Source of the DNA: Geotrypetes seraphini
Taxonomy: Eukaryota > Chordata > Amphibia > Gymnophiona > Dermophiidae
Assembly (NCBI RefSeq): GCF_902459505.1
Contig: NC_047096.1
Span: 4,154,001 to 4,218,000, forward strand
Direction: 5' to 3'
Length of the DNA: 64,000 bases
The notes under the pieces were generated by a model. The model made no database searches. It was not told where the DNA came from and saw only the letters and a list, made by a program, of their open reading frames with translations. The position numbers and the translations under genes are program-made. Shown here piece by piece: positions 34,254-45,534 of this stretch; the stretch's first letter is position 1, and every line of letters starts with the position of its first letter.

Positions 34254-34429
34254 CAGGGGTAGGGAACTCCGGTCCTCGAGAGCCGTATTCCAGTCGGGTT
34301 TTCAGGATTTCCCCCAATGAATATGCATTGAAAGCAGTGCATGCAAATAGATCTCATGCGTATTCATTGGGAAAATCCTGAAAACCCGACTGGAATACGG
34401 CTCTCGAGGACCGGAGTTCCCTACCCCTG
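34254..34429. mobile_element. Palindromic hAT MITE with 8-bp TSD
   Basis: CAGGGGTAGGGAACTCCGG and CCGGAGTTCCCTACCCCTG. Perfect duplication GTATATAC at 34246-34253 and 34430-34437. Confidence 0.92.
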
Positions 34430-34639
34430 GTATATACACATATCATACTAGGTTTACTATTGCAGCTAAGTAGACAACATTTATACACTTCCTAAGGAGG
34501 TTGGCCATTTCAATGAAATATAATCTATTTACAGTTTCCTCTTTCTGTCAGCTTCATCTGAGAAAAGGATAGTCTTTATCTTCTTGTGAGTGTCTGTAGC
34601 CCTTTAAATGTAAGTGAGGAGCAATAAAACCTCACAAGA

Positions 34640-35150
34640 ACCAGGTCAGAAAGATGTATATTAGGCAGATGTGGAGACTAAGTTGAAATGGGGAACCAAG
34701 GATAAGGGGGCCGAATCTAGAATGGATTTGAAACAGAGGCAGGCAAATTTGAACACGAGGGGCTGCCAGTGGAGTTTTTGGTAGTAGGGAGTTAGGTGTT
34801 CCCATTTTTTTAACCCAAAAATCAATCGGATTGCCGAGTTTTGGATGATTCGGAGTCTTTGAGTGATGAACAGGAGGGATGCGGTCACTTTCATTTTCAG
34901 CCTATTTCTACTTCTTACTATGGCTGTTCTCTAGCTGTATGGGAGCTTGGAGTTTATCCAAACCAGTTCACCTATAAGAATTACCGCTGCTGGGTCAGAC
35001 TAGTGGTCCATCGTGCCCAGCAGTCCGCTCCCGCAGCGGCCCTTAGGTCAAAGACCAGTGCCCTAACTGAGACTAGCCTTACCTGTGTACGTTCTGGTTC
35101 AGCAGGAACTTGTCTAACTTTGTCTAACATCCCTTGAAAGTAGCCGGTTT
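34640..35150 (-). mobile_element. L2-like fragment and CR1 3' end
   Basis: 34640-34915 minus reads RLRIIQNSAIRLIFGLKKW and LTPYYQKLHWQPL (L2-like). 34970-35150 is a CR1 3'UTR in reverse (GTCAGACTAGTGGTCCATCG, CAGCAGTCCGCTCCC). Confidence 0.7.
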
Positions 35151-35164
35151 CAAGAAATCTCCAT

Positions 35165-35850
35165 CACATATCATAACGAGACTTGGGGGTAATCGTCAGT
35201 GAGGACATGAAGTCTGCCAATCAAGTGGAGCAGGCTTCGTCCAAGGCAAGACAAATCATGGGTTGCATACGAAGGGGTTTCGTCAGCCGTAAGGAGGAAG
35301 TCATTATGCCATTGTATAGATCCATGGTGAGACCCCACCTGGAATACTGTGTGCAATTTTGGAGGCCACATTATCGCAAGGATGTGCTGAGACTGGAGTC
35401 GATGCAGAGAATGGCCACCCGGATGGTCTCGGGACTCAAGGATCTTCCATACGAAGAACGGCTTGACAAATTACAGCTATACTCGCTCAAGGAGCGCAGA
35501 GAGAGGGGAGACATGATTGAGACGTTCAAGTATCTTACGGGCCGCATCGAGGCGAAGGAAGATATCTTCTTTTTCAAGGGTCCCACAACAACAAGAGGGC
35601 ATCCGTGGAAAATCAGGGGCGGGAAACTACGAGGTGACACCAGGAAATTCTTTTTCACTGAAAGAGTGGTTGATCGCTGGAATTGTCTTCCACTACAGGT
35701 GATTGAGGCCAGCAGCGTGCCTGATTTTAAGGCCAAATGGGATCGGCACATGGGATCTCTTCACAGGGCAAAGGTAGGGGAGGGACATTAGGGTGGGCAG
35801 ACTAGATGGGCCGTGGCCCTTATCTGCCATCTATTTCTATGTTTCTATAA
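35165..35850 (+). mobile_element. CR1-clade LINE 3' part
   Basis: About 200 open codons: LGVIVSEDMKSANQVEQASS, MVRPHLEYCVQFWRPHYRKD, GLKDLPYEERLDKLQLYSLK, KFFFTERVVDRWNCLPLQVI. TTTCTATG tail at 35830. Among the best-preserved CR1 copies here. Confidence 0.92.
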
Positions 35851-35859
35851 TGACTGAGT

Positions 35860-36970
35860 TTAAATTCTTATTCAAAAGATCTCCAGCAGTGAAGATCTCC
35901 CTGCTATGACTCTGTAAAACTTGCTCATTAGAGGGATCCATCACCACAACAAGCTAGGCAAGTCAATCCTTTATTGCCCCAGGTACAAAAAAGTACCACT
36001 TTGAGTGTGGTTCTATAATTACAAAAAGGCGATATACAAGTCCCAACCCTTTTCCCTTTCGCTAAATATTCATTCAGGGTCTGCCATTCCTCCTATCGCT
36101 GCCTTGGTCTTTCTGGGATGACCAACCTTACACAAACAAGTGCCTCAATAAAGAGTCTTCGATATATGTGGTTGTGGCTTTCTGCTGGGTCGGAAACTTT
36201 CTAGACGTGTTTTCTTACCCCCAGTGCAGCTGGAGTGGAGGGTGGCCCCCAGCTGCTGACATCCATCTGGTACTTTTTTTTAAAGAAAATGACTACTGAT
36301 TTGACTTCCTTGTAACCATGCTTACAGCGTGAACTAATGTAACAACGCTGGAGAACTTTTCTCTCAAGGCAATCGGCTTTTCTGAAGACGCTCTGCAGAG
36401 CTCCCTGTATAGTTCAGAAAGAGATTTTAGGATAAATAGTGATGGTAACAGTATGGGAGGGAAGGCAGTAGTTGGTTAGTGTGGCTGGTCTCTAATCCCC
36501 TCCCTAAACATTAAGAAGAGTACCTGGCCCTGACGTCTTTTTCAAGCACAGAACAGATCTTTGATCTTATTATTGTGGATTTTTTTTTTTTTTTTTTCGG
36601 AAGTGTTGGGTTTGCAGAGTTTTACAGAATAGAGCCAAGAAAAGTTAAAACAAACAACTTTTATATGGCATCAGCAGCATTACACGGTAATTCCCCCTTC
36701 AAAGATTAGAATTTATTTCCTCAATTGCCTTCCAACAGAAACTGTATTGTTAGGTTCTGAGTTTTTGTCTGCCACTTCAGTTGCTCAACTTCATCTTACT
36801 TTTGGCCAATTATTAACTGCTGTGATCATGCTTCACTTAAGAGGTGTCTAGGTAGTATGTATACTTTGCAGACCTAAGAAACCTTTACCTTCTGAAAAGA
36901 AATTTTTGTGGTCATATTGTAACCCAACTGTTGTTGAGAAATTGTCTAAAGACTTCTTTTGTTTGCCTTT
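35860..36970. other. Nothing recognised
   Basis: AT-rich, T run at 36580-36597. A small SINE-like scrap at about 35970. No coding signal. Confidence 0.35.
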
Positions 36971-36974
36971 TCTC

Positions 36975-37560
36975 CTTCAGAGGGAATGGGCAGCTGGAGA
37001 AAGAAGTCAAGAAGCACTTCATCAGCCACAGGCTACCCATTAACAAAGATTGTATCTTCAAAGGCCTAGTAATAACGCACAAGTCTCTAAACAATATGGC
37101 AGCCAGCTACATATCAACCAAACTTCCTCCATACGTCCCAAACAGACCACTACGCTCCCAGGAGGAAACACGTCTGCAAATACCGCCTGGTCGCGCCCTC
37201 CAACTTCAGAGCGCCAGACGCCCTACCTACTCCCACTTCCTACCAAGCTATTGGAATCAACTGCATTCTCACATCAGATCCCTCAAAGAGCTTCTGAACT
37301 TTGGGGAAAACAATAAAAACTTAACTCTTCCCATAAATCCAGTCTCTCCCTTCCAACTATATGTATTCTAATGTACGCTGAACTAGATCCACTTTAGTTG
37401 TTAACTGAAGATGGAAATAACCGTTTGTTAACTTAAAAAGACCAAATTGTATGCTAAACTTGACTCTGTGCACATGTAAATTCATAATCTATCTATGCAT
37501 TATGCATGGCAACCTAATTACCCATTTTGAGCTCATTGGGGAGGACAGGATATAAAACTA
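36975..37560 (+). mobile_element. L2-like LINE 3' end
   Basis: Reads HKSLNNMAASYISTKLPPYV and ARRPTYSHFLPSYWNQLHSH, then a 3'UTR with GAGCTCATTGGGGAGGACAG. Confidence 0.75.
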
Positions 37561-37759
37561 ACATAATTGGCTTCTTACTCAACACACCCAAATTTGAGCA
37601 CGCAGTTTTGAGCCCCATATGTAGAATCTGGGGGTTGTAATTTTTGACATGTAAATCATAGCGTCTTCTGTATAGCAATGCCCCCTAAATGGGTTCTGTC
37701 AATTCTAAAGGTAACCCCCTCTCCCTCCATCCCCCCTTTTCTGCCGTCATCTTTCTATG

Positions 37760-38065
37760 TTTCTATAAGAGGGCATCCGCTCAAACTCAGGGGCGGGAAA
37801 TTTCATGGCGACATCAGGAAGTATTTCTTCACAGAAAGAGTGGTTGACCGTTGGAATAAGCTTCCGGTGCAGGTGATCGAGGCCAGCAGCGTGTTGGACT
37901 TTAAGAATAAATGGGATGCCTATGTGGGATCCCTACGAGGGTCGATCTGAAGAATTGGTCACTAGGTATAGACTTAAGAGGATGGGTCAGTAGAGTGGGC
38001 AGACTTGATGGGCTATAGCCCTTTTCTGCCATCATCTTTCTATGGTTCTATGTTTTCTATGTTTC
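37760..38065 (+). mobile_element. CR1 3' end
   Basis: RGHPLKLRGGKFHGDIRKYF and TERVVDRWNKLPVQVIEASS then the TTTCTATG tail near 38060. Severely 5' truncated. Confidence 0.88.
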
Positions 38066-38344
38066 TATCTGCTTACAACAGAAGCCGTACATACAAATCA
38101 ACCTCCTATGTATGCAATGTGGAAATCTTGAAATTTGGACTGGGTTGTGGCTCTTGAGGACTTTGGTTGCCCATCCTTGCCCACGTCCGAGCCTTGCAAT
38201 GAAGTGATCCCAGAGGTGATCGGCAGAGTTCCAGTGAGTTTCTGGTAACATTTGTGGTGGGGAATTTTCACAGAGAAGGTCTAGCAGATACTTTCCTACT
38301 CAAGGAAAGAAATCCTGGTTTCCCAAGAGAGGAACAAGGAGAGA

Positions 38345-38640
38345 ATGTTAGAACATAAGAATAGCCTTAATAGGTTGTTAGACCAATGGTCCTTCTAGCC
38401 CATCTTCACGGTGGCCAATCCAGGTCACTAGTACCCGCAAAAAACAAATAGCAAGATTCCAACCAGAAACCCAAATAGCAGCAAGATCCCAAAGAATAGC
38501 AAGATTCCAGAATCCCAAATAGCAGCAATATTCCATGCTACCGATCCCAGGGCAATCAGTGGCTTCCCCCATGTCTGTCTCAATCGCAGACTATGAACTT
38601 TTCTTCCAGGAACTTGTCCAAACCTTTTTTAAAACCAGCT
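38345..38640 (-). mobile_element. CR1 3'UTR
   Basis: Complement of the 12190 type: AACATAAGAATAGCC, CACGGTGGCCAATCCAGGTC, repeated AATAGCAGCAAGATCCC, then the ORF2 end. Confidence 0.75.
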
Positions 38641-38809
38641 ACATTAACCACCTTACCTCATCCTCTGGCAACGCATTCCCCTATATGCACATTGCATATG
38701 CAATTTACAGGAAACCCACTTAGAGCGCCCAAAGTCAGGCGTCGTTAAGTGCGATTTGTCAATAACTTAAGCCCTAAAAACCCTGGCCTACATTTCAGGC
38801 ACCTATGTT

Positions 38810-39222
38810 TGTGATGTCATAATGCCTCATTCCACCAATGCCTAAGCTCCGTCCTTACACTTTCAAATCCTATGTAGCAACATTCTAGAGCTCAGATTGT
38901 GATGTCATAATGCCTCATTCCACCAATGCCTAAGCTCCGTCCTCATCTGCACAAGCCTCAAACCCTTTAAAATCCTAAGTAGCAACATTCTAGAGCTGAG
39001 ATTGTGATGTCATAATGCCTCATTCCACCAATGCCTAAGCTCCGTCCTCATCCTCACAAGCCTCAAACCCTTTAAAATCATAAGTGTTCTAGGCTTGTGC
39101 AGTTAAGGCAGAGCTTACAGGAATGGGTCAGGGACATAAATTGCGACAAAACTCATGGGGACGGGATGGGGAAATTGAGTTCCCGCGGGTATGAGGACAA
39201 ATTTGTCCTCGTGTCAATGTCT
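38810..39222. repeat. Minisatellite and half of TAGAGAATGACA element
   Basis: Three head-to-tail units of about 98 bp (GATGTCATAATGCCTCATTC, CACCAATGCCTAAGCTCCGT). Then the right half of the hAT-like palindrome, GGGGACGGGATGGGGAAATT to GTCAATGTCTA. Confidence 0.75.
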
Positions 39223-39374
39223 ACTTCATGGAGACTACATTTGTGAACTGCTGCTCAGTCTGTTTATTTTGGACTTATCGGAAAAATGTTGCAGTGGGAC
39301 AAGCCCCATCATGCGCTATTCGGTCATTGGATTTTGTTATTTCTATCTTTTTTTTATAGCCGAGATGACTAAAG

Positions 39375-39612
39375 CTGCAATCAGTTCTCCCTATATTCAG
39401 CTTGTGTGCTTGGAAAACCCCAGGGCTACTTCAGAGCCAGACAGTCACAGCATCAAGGAAGAAGTGGCAGCCATCAGCTCCACAGCATTACAGCAAGTAG
39501 CATTCACGGATCTCCATTTGATGTGGATTTGGGTTTATCCAGCTTTGTTGCCGAACGTCTCTCCACCCTGCACTGCCACGGGGGTGATGTAGGATTCTCA
39601 TCAGCACAGCAC
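39375..39612 (+). other. Open exon-like segment, unknown
   Basis: A T-rich acceptor (TTTTTTTTATAG) lies at about 39360, with CCCCAG further in and GGAG/GTAAGG as a fair donor near 39620. One frame reads SPFDVDLGLSSFVAERLS, another AAISSTALQQVAFTDL. Two frames being open weakens the case. No repeat or gene family recognised. Confidence 0.18.
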
Positions 39613-39784
39613 ACTAAGGAGGTAAGGAGCTGAAAATGGTGTCCATGTTAACTTCTGAGGCATTCATCTGTGATCTCTGCTCCACAAAAGTCCTGAGCTG
39701 TGGAAGTGGTCAAATCTCTGCAGAGGATTCACAAAGATATTTGGGCCAGCTTGTGTTAGGGAAATATGCAGCCATGTCCTAGGG

Positions 39785-39978
39785 CAGGGGTGTCCAATGT
39801 CGGTCCTCGAGGGCCACAATCCAGTCGGGTTTTCAGGATTTCCCCAATGAATATGCATGAGATCTATTTGCATGCACTGCTTTCATTGTATGCTAATAGA
39901 TCTCATACATATTCATTGGGGAAATCCTGAAAACCCGACTGGATTGCAGCCCTCGAGGACTGACATTGGACACCCCTG
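39785..39978. mobile_element. Palindromic hAT MITE, first of a tandem pair
   Basis: CAGGGGTGTCCAATGTCGG and CTGACATTGGACACCCCTG. TSD TCCTAGGG at 39777-39784 and 39979-39986. Confidence 0.92.
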
Positions 39979-39986
39979 TCCTAGGG

Positions 39987-40180
39987 CAAGGGTAGGCAAT
40001 TCCGGTCCTCAAGAGCCGGAGCCAGGTCAGGTTTTCAGGATATCCACCATGAATATGCATGAGATGGATTTGCATGCACTGCCTCCTTGAGATGCAAATT
40101 TATCTCATGCATATTCATGGTGGATATCCTGAAAACCTGGCCTGGCTCTGACTCCCGAGGACCGGAATTGCCTACCCCTG
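39987..40180. mobile_element. Palindromic hAT MITE, second of a tandem pair
   Basis: CAAGGGTAGGCAATTCCGG and CCGGAATTGCCTACCCCTG. Starts right after the shared TCCTAGGG and is followed by a third TCCTAGGG at 40181-40188. Subfamily differs from its neighbour (ATATCCACCATGAATATG against ATTTCCCCAATGAATATG). Confidence 0.92.
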
Positions 40181-40464
40181 TCCTAGGGAGACTTACCTGT
40201 ACTTCAGGGTGATTTTAAAGTCTGTCTAATTCTTTCTGAACAAAAAGGAATGAGCAGCCCAGAAATTTTCATTTCCCTTAATTTCCCATGTTGTGTTTGT
40301 TTTGTTAGACTTTCATTTCAGGAGCAGTAGTAATTAAGATTGTGTGCTCTTTGCAAAAAAAACCCCAAAACTGTTCACACTCTTTTCCAATATTATTGTT
40401 CACAGACGAAAAAACATAAAATGTGTTTTTCTGTTCATTTTCATCTAACGACCCACCATGCCAC

Positions 40465-41344
40465 GAGATCTATGTTTCCAAGGATCATCACTTAATGCAA
40501 ATCTTTCCCCAATATGTTATAAAGGTTTTTCAAAACCGTTTCTATAATGGTATATCGTGAGCCATCAGAATCAGCACCCCAGACCCATCAAGTATTCATT
40601 CAAGGGGCTAAAATGCCGCTAATCCTTCCTCATCGGCTCTTGGACCACAATAATATAATTTAGTAATTTCATACTTTTTATCTTGTTTAATCAATAAATA
40701 CTAATAAATATTTCAGCTTAGCATGAACTTATTTATTTATTTTTTTTTTTTGCAGTCCTGGTTCTGAAAAAACTAACATCAGGAGAAGCAACGCCAACGC
40801 CGAAATGCGTGTTTCGTGCGTTACTACTGCATCAGGGCGTGGCAAAAGATGATTAGTTAAACAACTCTCTAAACATGGCGGGCATCCACACTGCTCCAAC
40901 GAACAGGAATCTTTCGCCACGCCCTGACGCAGTAGTAACACACAAAACACGCATGTCGGCGTTGGTGTTGCTTCTCTTGATGTTAGTTTTTTCAGAACCA
41001 AGACTGAAAAAAAAAAATAAGTTCATTCTAAGCTGAAATATTTTTTAGTATTTATTGATTAAACAAGATAAAAAGTATAAAATTACTCAATTATAAAAAT
41101 TCTATGAAGTATTATTGTGGTCCAAGAGCCGATGAGGAAGCATTAGTGGCATTTTAGCCCCTTGAATGAATACTTGATGGATCTGGGGTGCTGCTTCTGA
41201 TGGCTCTCGATATACCACTATAGAAACGCTTTCGAAAAACCTTTATAACATATTGGAGAAAGATTTGCAAGAATTGATGATCCTTGGTTTGATTGCAAAT
41301 CTATAATAAAAATCTCAGCTAGTGTAATTGATGAGATCTATGTT
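40465..41344. mobile_element. Inverted-dimer Penelope-like element
   Basis: A palindrome spans 40478-41287 (ends CCAAGGATCATCA and TGATGATCCTTGG) with arms of about 380 bp. Right-side tail of 45 bp ending AGTGTAATTGAT. A 12-bp direct repeat GAGATCTATGTT lies at 40465-40476 and 41333-41344. Each arm carries a hammerhead-like core near the centre. Confidence 0.7.
40919..40962 (+). ncRNA. Hammerhead-like ribozyme core
   Basis: ACGCC, CTGACGCA, loop, then the GAAAC position (AAAAC here, GAAAC in the other arm), ACA/TGT helix III, GTC cleavage triplet and GGCGT pairing with ACGCC. The arm copy is on the minus strand at 40798-40841. Confidence 0.45.
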
Positions 41345-41937
41345 GGCATTTCCCGTGTCTTGCTGCAATTGACAGCCCATCCCTACGGCTCAGGTTTTCC
41401 TTTTGCTGAGTCTCGGGAATTTATGGCAGCTTACAGATGAAGATGGCCCAATTATTTTGGAGGGTCCAGCCTGGGTTTGAAGAAAAGAACACTCTGCACT
41501 ATGCCACATTTTCATAACCCATTCTTTGTTCTTAGGGAGTTGTTGCTAAAATGTAAAAGCCCTGCGTAAACTTTCACTTGGCGAAGCGCAACATGTCTCC
41601 AGCTGCCCTTTGAACAGTTCTTTCTGCCAGGTCTCCTTGGAAAGAGGAGGTTCAGCACTTTATTCTTGATAAGAGCTCCCAGCTCTTTGTATGCAATTTA
41701 ATTTATCTTTTTCATTTTGCAATGACTCGGCTTTGATTCAATTCGCATGGTATCTTCCTTACATTTATTTAAAAAATTTATATGCCACCTATAATCTAAA
41801 TGGATTCCGTAAAATAAACATGCATAATTATAAATTCAGAACATAAAATTGACAGACTCCCAGTCACTCCTAACCTAAAATGACAAACTTCACTCACTCT
41901 CCACAGACAACTAATTCACAGCATAAAAATGTATAAC
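41345..41937. other. Unrecognised, with L2-like tail at the end
   Basis: 41760-41935 looks like the complement of an L2-like 3' end (TTTATATGCCACCTATAATC). The rest is AT-rich without signal. Confidence 0.35.
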
Positions 41938-43160
41938 AATGTCTCGCAAACTTTTTCAAGCCGGGGCACACTAAACAGTATTGGGGTTCAAGAAAGGATT
42001 AGATAATTTCCTGAAGGAAAAGGGGATAGAAGGGCATAGATAGAGGATTACTATACAGGTCCTGGACCTGATGGGCCGCCGCGTGAGTGGACTGCTGGGC
42101 GTGATGGACCTCTGGTCTGAGCCAGCAGAGGCACTGCTTATGTTCTTAAACCTAGTGTCCCCGGCTCGAGACACCCAGAAGTGCGCTGGCATCAGCATGA
42201 TGGTGTCACGCGTATGCGCAAAGGCCCTTCAAGCGGGCCTTGCGCCGAGAGGCGAGAAGGGCCGGCAGAGAGAAGACATGCTTACGGGAAGGACACGCCT
42301 CTCCTTGCTAGAATAAATTACACTAAAGCACACACTTTTACAAATCCAACTTGGAATGAGACCATTCAGCATCAACTAATTGTAGAACAATAAGTTTTTG
42401 TTCCACCTCCAGTTCTCATCCACACAATTTTTCATGTGCGTTTTTATGACCCTCAGAAACACCACCTTCTACTCTTATAATTCATTGTCTTAGGCTTTAA
42501 GTGTTGTTTCCTCACCGGATCTTATTCATTTATATTAACACTATAATTTAAATATATATATATAAGTGATTTAGCATTGGTTGAATAAATAACTTATCTT
42601 ATATGTGGTCTTCCTTTCAGGGATAACTTTGCCAACATGTTTCACACAGACGTTTTGTCAAAGCCGTTCATCATGTATTGACATGTATTATGTATTAACA
42701 TGTACTAACATGCTGTGGTCAGTCGGAGTAGCGCTGAGCTTTCTTAAGGGATGAACGGCCTTGAGAAAACTTCTGTGTGAAACATGTTGGCAAAGTTATC
42801 CCTGAAAGGAAGACCACATATAAGATAAGTTATTTATTCAACCAATGCTAAATCACTTATATATATATAGTTCAATTATAGTGTTAATATAAATGAATAA
42901 GATCCGGTGAGGAAACAACACTTAAAGCCTAAGACAATGAATTATAAGAGTAGAAGGTGGTGTTTCTGAGGGTCATAAAAACGCACATGAAAAATTGTGT
43001 GGATGAGAACCGGAGGTGGAACAAAAACTTATTGTTCTACAATTAGTTGTCTCTTTGCGAGAAGCACGTCCTGTAGACAATCAGCTGGCACCGGCATCTC
43101 TCCTCTTCTCCAGTGTAACGTGGCACTCCTGAAATCTCAGGAGTGGCACACCGTGTGTGA
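41938..43160. mobile_element. Old hAT-like element with nested insertions
   Basis: Left end AATGTCTCGCAAACTTTTTC, as in the element at 21073; right end GGAGTGGCACACCGTG. Inside: a CR1 3' scrap (41985-42150) and an inverted-dimer element (42300-43063). Confidence 0.5.
42300..43063. mobile_element. Inverted-dimer Penelope-like element
   Basis: Palindrome 42373-43049, arms of about 300 bp, ends CAACTAATTGTAG and complement. Tail of 59 bp on the left only. Flanking 14-mers TCTCCTTGCTAGAA and TCTCTTTGCGAGAA (12 of 14). GTGTGAAACATGTTGGC in the arms resembles the GAAAC/helix III part of the hammerhead, but CUGANGA is degenerate. Confidence 0.6.
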
Positions 43161-43384
43161 TACACTGATTTATAACATAGATCAAGAACCGCCTGCTTGA
43201 GGACTTATTCCATGAGGAGCACACTCAACCTACGCTGGCTTGGCTCTACAAATAAGCGTCCACAAACAGCTTTGTTTCTTAAAACTTAACGATCAGGACA
43301 TAATCTTGACTGCTTATTCCAGAGAGACACTCCAGCAATTGAAAACGTTTTCGATTTTGTGGTCACATATCTTACACCTTCTTC

Positions 43385-43800
43385 AGTTTTTGCTAATAGT
43401 GTCTAATCTTAGAGCTCTGTTTGGCCTTTAGACCTCCCAAAGAAACTGAAACCAGTAAGGGGCTGATTGATACCAAATCTGGTAAACCAGAGATAACACT
43501 TTGGACTGAACCTATTGTTGAATAGGTAAGTTTCAGATTGGGGGTAATGTGTGCTGTCCTCGTAGCAACACTGATCAGTCTAGCTGCCGAATTCATTAAT
43601 ACCTGTAGTTAATCCCAGAAATAGAGAATTGCAATAATCCAACCTGGGAAAAATCAAGCAATCCCCTGGAACTGGTTTCCAACAGGTTTTGCAAAGTAGC
43701 ACAAGATAGCTGGAAGCACCTCCAATTCTCGTAATTTTGAAGGAAGTCTCCCAGTCTATAAAGGGTTGAATCATATTGGTGTGGTTTGTGTATCAGTTCA
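43385..43800 (-). mobile_element. L2-like LINE fragment
   Basis: The minus strand gives FPRLDYCNSLFLGLTTGI and NSAARLISVATRTAHITP, an ORF2 C terminus with a stop and frame shift. Confidence 0.75.
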
Positions 43801-44039
43801 TGCATTAAAGGAACACTGGTTACAATATGGCCCTGTCAGTCAATAAGGTTTGTAGGAGGGGGTGCTGAAAAGTTCTCAGCCCCACCAAGAAGAGAATGGT
43901 GTGGATACGCGTCAATCAATGATCTGAAACAGGGTCAAACAGAGAATTGTGTTCCTGCAAATTGGCCCTTCATGAAATAAGATAACACTTTTCAGCTCCA
44001 GTGGCAAAATAACGCTCGGAATTTAGGAAGTTGGACCCC

Positions 44040-44300
44040 ATCATATAAGAACTTAAGAACATAAGAAGTTGCCTCCACTGGGTCAGACCAGAGGTCCATC
44101 TCGCCCAGCGGTCCGCTCCCGCGGCGGCCCATCAGGTCTATGACCTGTGAAGTGGTTTCTGACCCTTTCTATGACCTACCTCTAGTCCTATCTGTACCCC
44201 TCAATCACCTTATCCTCCAGGAACCTATCCAAACCTTCCTTGAACCCCTGTAAAGTGCACTGGCCTATCACATCTTCCGGAAGTAGGTTTGAATGAATGA
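44040..44300 (-). mobile_element. CR1 3' end
   Basis: CATAAGAAGTTGCCTCCACT, GGTCAGACCAGAGGTCCATC and AACCTATCCAAACCTTCC as complement. Confidence 0.75.
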
Positions 44301-44319
44301 GCTCTTTACCAAAGGGTGT

Positions 44320-44960
44320 CACAATCTTTGCTTTTATCCAGGACCACACAAACCACTTTCGCTGCACCTATCACCCTATCTTCAATACCAGCCTCACATG
44401 TCACCTCCATTAAAGTGATCCTAGGCTCCATTTTGTCCTTCATTCCTCAGATCAGACTAGTCTTTCAGCGTAAAATCTATAAACTTCGATTAATTCGTTC
44501 AGTACGAAATCTGCTTCAACCTCCAGCCACTAACGCTCTCATCCATTCTCTTGTTATAAGTCACCTCGATTATTGTAACTCCCTATACAAAGGCATCAAA
44601 CTCAAGGACCAGAAACACCGCCATCAAATTAATCCCTGGGCACCACAAATATAGCCATGTCGCTCCTCTTCTCAAAGCTACCCAGTGGGATCCCCATCGC
44701 ACATCGTATTACCTACAAAATCCTTAGGCTTGGGTTTAAGCTTCATGCCATTAACACCACTTCCTACTGATCTAAACTCCTCATTTCACAATGTCCATCC
44801 AGAACACTCAGATCATCATATCAAAACTGCCTCATCTCCCCCAATTTCTGCGAGATTCCCTTTGATACTGTCTGCTGCTCAATCTTCTCAGTAAAAGATC
44901 CCTAACTATGGAATGCCCTCCCAATTTCTCTTCTCTGGAAAAGATTTGATGCTATATTAA
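44320..44960 (+). mobile_element. L2-like LINE fragment
   Basis: KVILGSILSFIPQIRLVFQ, LIHSLVISHLDYCNSLYKGI and TKSLGLGLSFM-type decay; the following frames keep ORF2 C-terminal order. Confidence 0.8.
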
Positions 44961-44964
44961 TGCC

Positions 44965-45330
44965 TTTGAAATATTGAAATATTGAAATGTCTGTATCATA
45001 TCACTCCTATCTCTCCTCTCCTCCAGAGTATACATGTTGAGGTCTTCTAGTCTCTCTCGTACTTCTTTTGATGCAAACCTCTACCATTTTTGTTGCTTTC
45101 CTCTGGACTGCTTCAAGTCTTCTTATATCCTTGCGGCCTCCAAAACCGAACACAATACTCCAAGTGGGACCTCACCAATGACCTGTACAAGGACATCAAC
45201 TCCTCATTTCTTCTGCTGATTATACCTCTCTCTATACAGCCTAGCATCCTTCTGGCTACAGCCACTGCCTTGTCATACTGTTTCGTCACCTTCAAATCCT
45301 CAAGCATTTTCCCAGTCTGTCCTGGTGGGC
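44965..45330 (-). mobile_element. CR1 fragment
   Basis: The minus strand reads YDKAVAVARRMLGCIERGII and LYRSLVRSHLEYCVRFWRPQ, second subfamily. Confidence 0.8.
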
Positions 45331-45455
45331 TCACAGTCTAATGTACCTGGAGTAGTGGAGGATTAAGTGACTTGCCAGTGTCATAAGGAGCAGCATAGGG
45401 TTTGAACCCACAACCTCAAGGTGCCACGGCTATAGGTAAAAAAAACTGCACCACA
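45300..45455 (-). mobile_element. tRNA-headed SINE
   Basis: AAGCATTTTCCCAGTCTGTC, GATTAAGTGACTTGCCAGTG, GGGTTTGAACCCACAACC; its 5' end abuts a CR1 copy. Confidence 0.75.
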
Positions 45456-45534
45456 TCCGACTCATGACAGACCCACAAGACACAAGGTGGCTGAATATAT
45501 GGAGCTCATGAAGGGCTACAGAGGGAAGAAGCAG

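Noticed and set aside
38810-39020. CRISPR-like spaced repeats
   Set aside because: Units are head-to-tail without unique spacers and the DNA is vertebrate.
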